Below, in pieces: positions 6,998 to 8,037 of a stretch of DNA of 8,037 nt. The DNA is from an uncultured Porphyromonadaceae bacterium. Lineage in GTDB: Bacteria > Bacteroidota > Bacteroidia > Bacteroidales > Muribaculaceae. The notes beneath the pieces are model-generated. The model saw only the letters and a list, made by a program, of their open reading frames with translations, was not told the origin of the DNA and did no database searches. The first letter of the stretch is position 1; every line of letters begins with the position of its first letter. Both the position numbers and the translations under genes were made by a program. The stretch spans positions 1 through 8,037 of the forward strand of contig CAMWLX010000140.1 of assembly GCA_947175225.1 (NCBI GenBank). The letters run 5' to 3'.

Positions 6998-8003
6998 CTT
7001 TTTTACGGTTCAAATCGTCAAATACTTCTTTTAACCTATTTATATAGACGGTATTTCTGGCAAACTTACGAACATCCACAGCAGGATAACCCATCAATCG
7101 CTGGCCATCACTAACATTGCCGGGTATGCCTGATTGAGCTCCAAAATCATTGTTATTGCCAACTTGTATATGCCCTGCAAAGCCTACCTGACCTCCGACT
7201 CTATTGCCATTGCCGATTTTAGTGCTACCGGCTACTCCACTTTGGGCGGCAAACACATTGTTCTCTCCGATTTCGACGTTGTGGGCCACCATAATCAGAT
7301 TATCAAGTTTCGTGCCTTTGCCTATCCTTGTGCAGCCAAATGTAGCACGGTCAACAGTAGTGTTGGCTCCGATCTCAACATTGTCTTCGACGACAACTAT
7401 TCCTGTCTGAGGAAGCTTTTCGTATTCCCCTGCAGGATTAGGAGCAAAGCCAAAGCCATCACCTCCGATGACTACCCCACTATGCAATATACAATGCTTT
7501 CCAATTTTACAACCTTCGTAAACTTTGACTCCGGCATATAATATAGTGTCTTCTCCTACTGACACTCCATCCCCAATATAAGTCTGAGGATAAATCTGGC
7601 ATCCCTTGCCTATTGCCGCTCCTTTTCCAATATAGGAAAAAGCTCCAATATATGCATCCTCCGGAATCTCGACACCCTCAGCAACAAAACAGGGATTCTC
7701 TCTACCGATTTTTTTAGGCTTTGAAGCTTGCATCATTCTAAGGAATTCTGCAAGGGTGGCATATGGATCCTCAACTTTAATAAGAGTTACAGAATTAGGA
7801 TTCGGATGATCGAAGCTATTGGATACCAAAACAGCCGACGCTTTGGTCGACTCAATGAAATGTGCGTATTTGGGATTCGCTATGAATGTGATCTGCCCGG
7901 GGGCAGCTTCTTCTATTTTAGCGAACCCTGTCAGTTTAACTTCGGAGTCTCCTTCTACGACTCCATTTACAAGTGAGGCCAATGCCCCTGTAGTCATTTC
8001 CAT
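6993..8003 (-). CDS. lpxD: UDP-3-O-acylglucosamine N-acyltransferase LpxD
   Basis: LpxD transfers a 3-hydroxyacyl chain from ACP to the 2-amino group of UDP-3-O-acyl-GlcN, the third step of lipid A synthesis. It acts in the cytoplasm, normally as a trimer. At 336 residues it is close to E. coli LpxD (341). The N-terminal uridine-binding domain (about 1-100) includes ITFIANPKYAHFI (38-50). Hexapeptide repeats follow (about 105-300), with GGDGFGFAP (180-188), DRATFG (218-223) and MVAHNVEIG (238-246), where His241 is the expected catalytic base. A short C-terminal helix (about 309-334) closes the protein. The ATG at 8001-8003 fits the usual family start (MEM followed by a TxxxLA helix). Another ATG two codons inside is less likely. 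Only 34 bases upstream are in the window, with no clear Shine-Dalgarno sequence or promoter, so the true operon start probably lies beyond the right edge. Confidence 0.97.
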   Translation of the reverse strand: MEMTTGALASLVNGVVEGDSEVKLTGFAKIEEAAPGQITFIANPKYAHFIESTKASAVLVSNSFDHPNPNSVTLIKVEDPYATLAEFLRMMQASKPKKIGRENPCFVAEGVEIPEDAYIGAFSYIGKGAAIGKGCQIYPQTYIGDGVSVGEDTILYAGVKVYEGCKIGKHCILHSGVVIGGDGFGFAPNPAGEYEKLPQTGIVVVEDNVEIGANTTVDRATFGCTRIGKGTKLDNLIMVAHNVEIGENNVFAAQSGVAGSTKIGNGNRVGGQVGFAGHIQVGNNNDFGAQSGIPGNVSDGQRLMGYPAVDVRKFARNTVYINRLKEVFDDLNRKKD

Positions 8004-8037
8004 ATAGGTTTGAGGCGAGGAGATGCTATAATGAAAA

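Noticed and set aside
7134..7541. A 135-codon open frame on the plus strand opposite lpxD
   Set aside because: It overlaps the hexapeptide-repeat region of lpxD, where repeated codons on one strand tend to leave the other strand open. It has no independent support.
8004..8037. Possible tail of an upstream gene at the right edge (a TAG at 8026-8028 on the minus strand)
   Set aside because: Only three codons precede the stop within the window, so no reading frame can be supported.

Overview
The window is a compact run of housekeeping genes, all on the minus strand, so it is transcribed from right to left. It looks like chromosome from a Gram-negative member of the Bacteroidetes, most likely the order Bacteroidales. 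The best evidence is the LpxC-FabZ fusion protein, a hallmark of that phylum. The short MenE, the A-rich leaders and the general lack of Shine-Dalgarno sequences agree with this. A Muribaculaceae-like gut organism is a plausible guess but cannot be proven from the sequence alone.

Right half (about 4738-8003): a lipid A (endotoxin) initiation operon, lpxD - lpxC/fabZ - lpxA. LpxA puts the first 3-hydroxyacyl chain on UDP-GlcNAc, the LpxC domain removes the acetyl group, and LpxD adds the second acyl chain to the freed amine. The fused FabZ domain dehydrates 3-hydroxyacyl-ACP, the same acyl donor pool that LpxA and LpxD use. A strong hairpin followed by a T-rich stretch just after lpxA looks like the terminator of this operon.

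Left half (95-4706): a menaquinone (vitamin K2) operon, menD - menB - menC - menE. It is tightly packed: a 23-nt gap, then a 4-nt ATGA overlap, then a 3-nt gap. A 14-bp-stem hairpin follows menE. The encoded enzymes are SEPHCHC synthase, DHNA-CoA synthase, o-succinylbenzoate synthase and OSB-CoA ligase. The isochorismate synthase (menF), menH, the DHNA-CoA thioesterase and menA are not in the window.

All seven genes are full length with intact recognisable active-site motifs. There is no frameshift, mobile element, tRNA or rRNA gene, CRISPR array or phage gene, and no stretch over 300 bases lacks a gene. I see no undescribed system here. The most unusual item is a perfect 20-bp palindrome one base upstream of the menD start codon, between the lpx terminator and the men operon.
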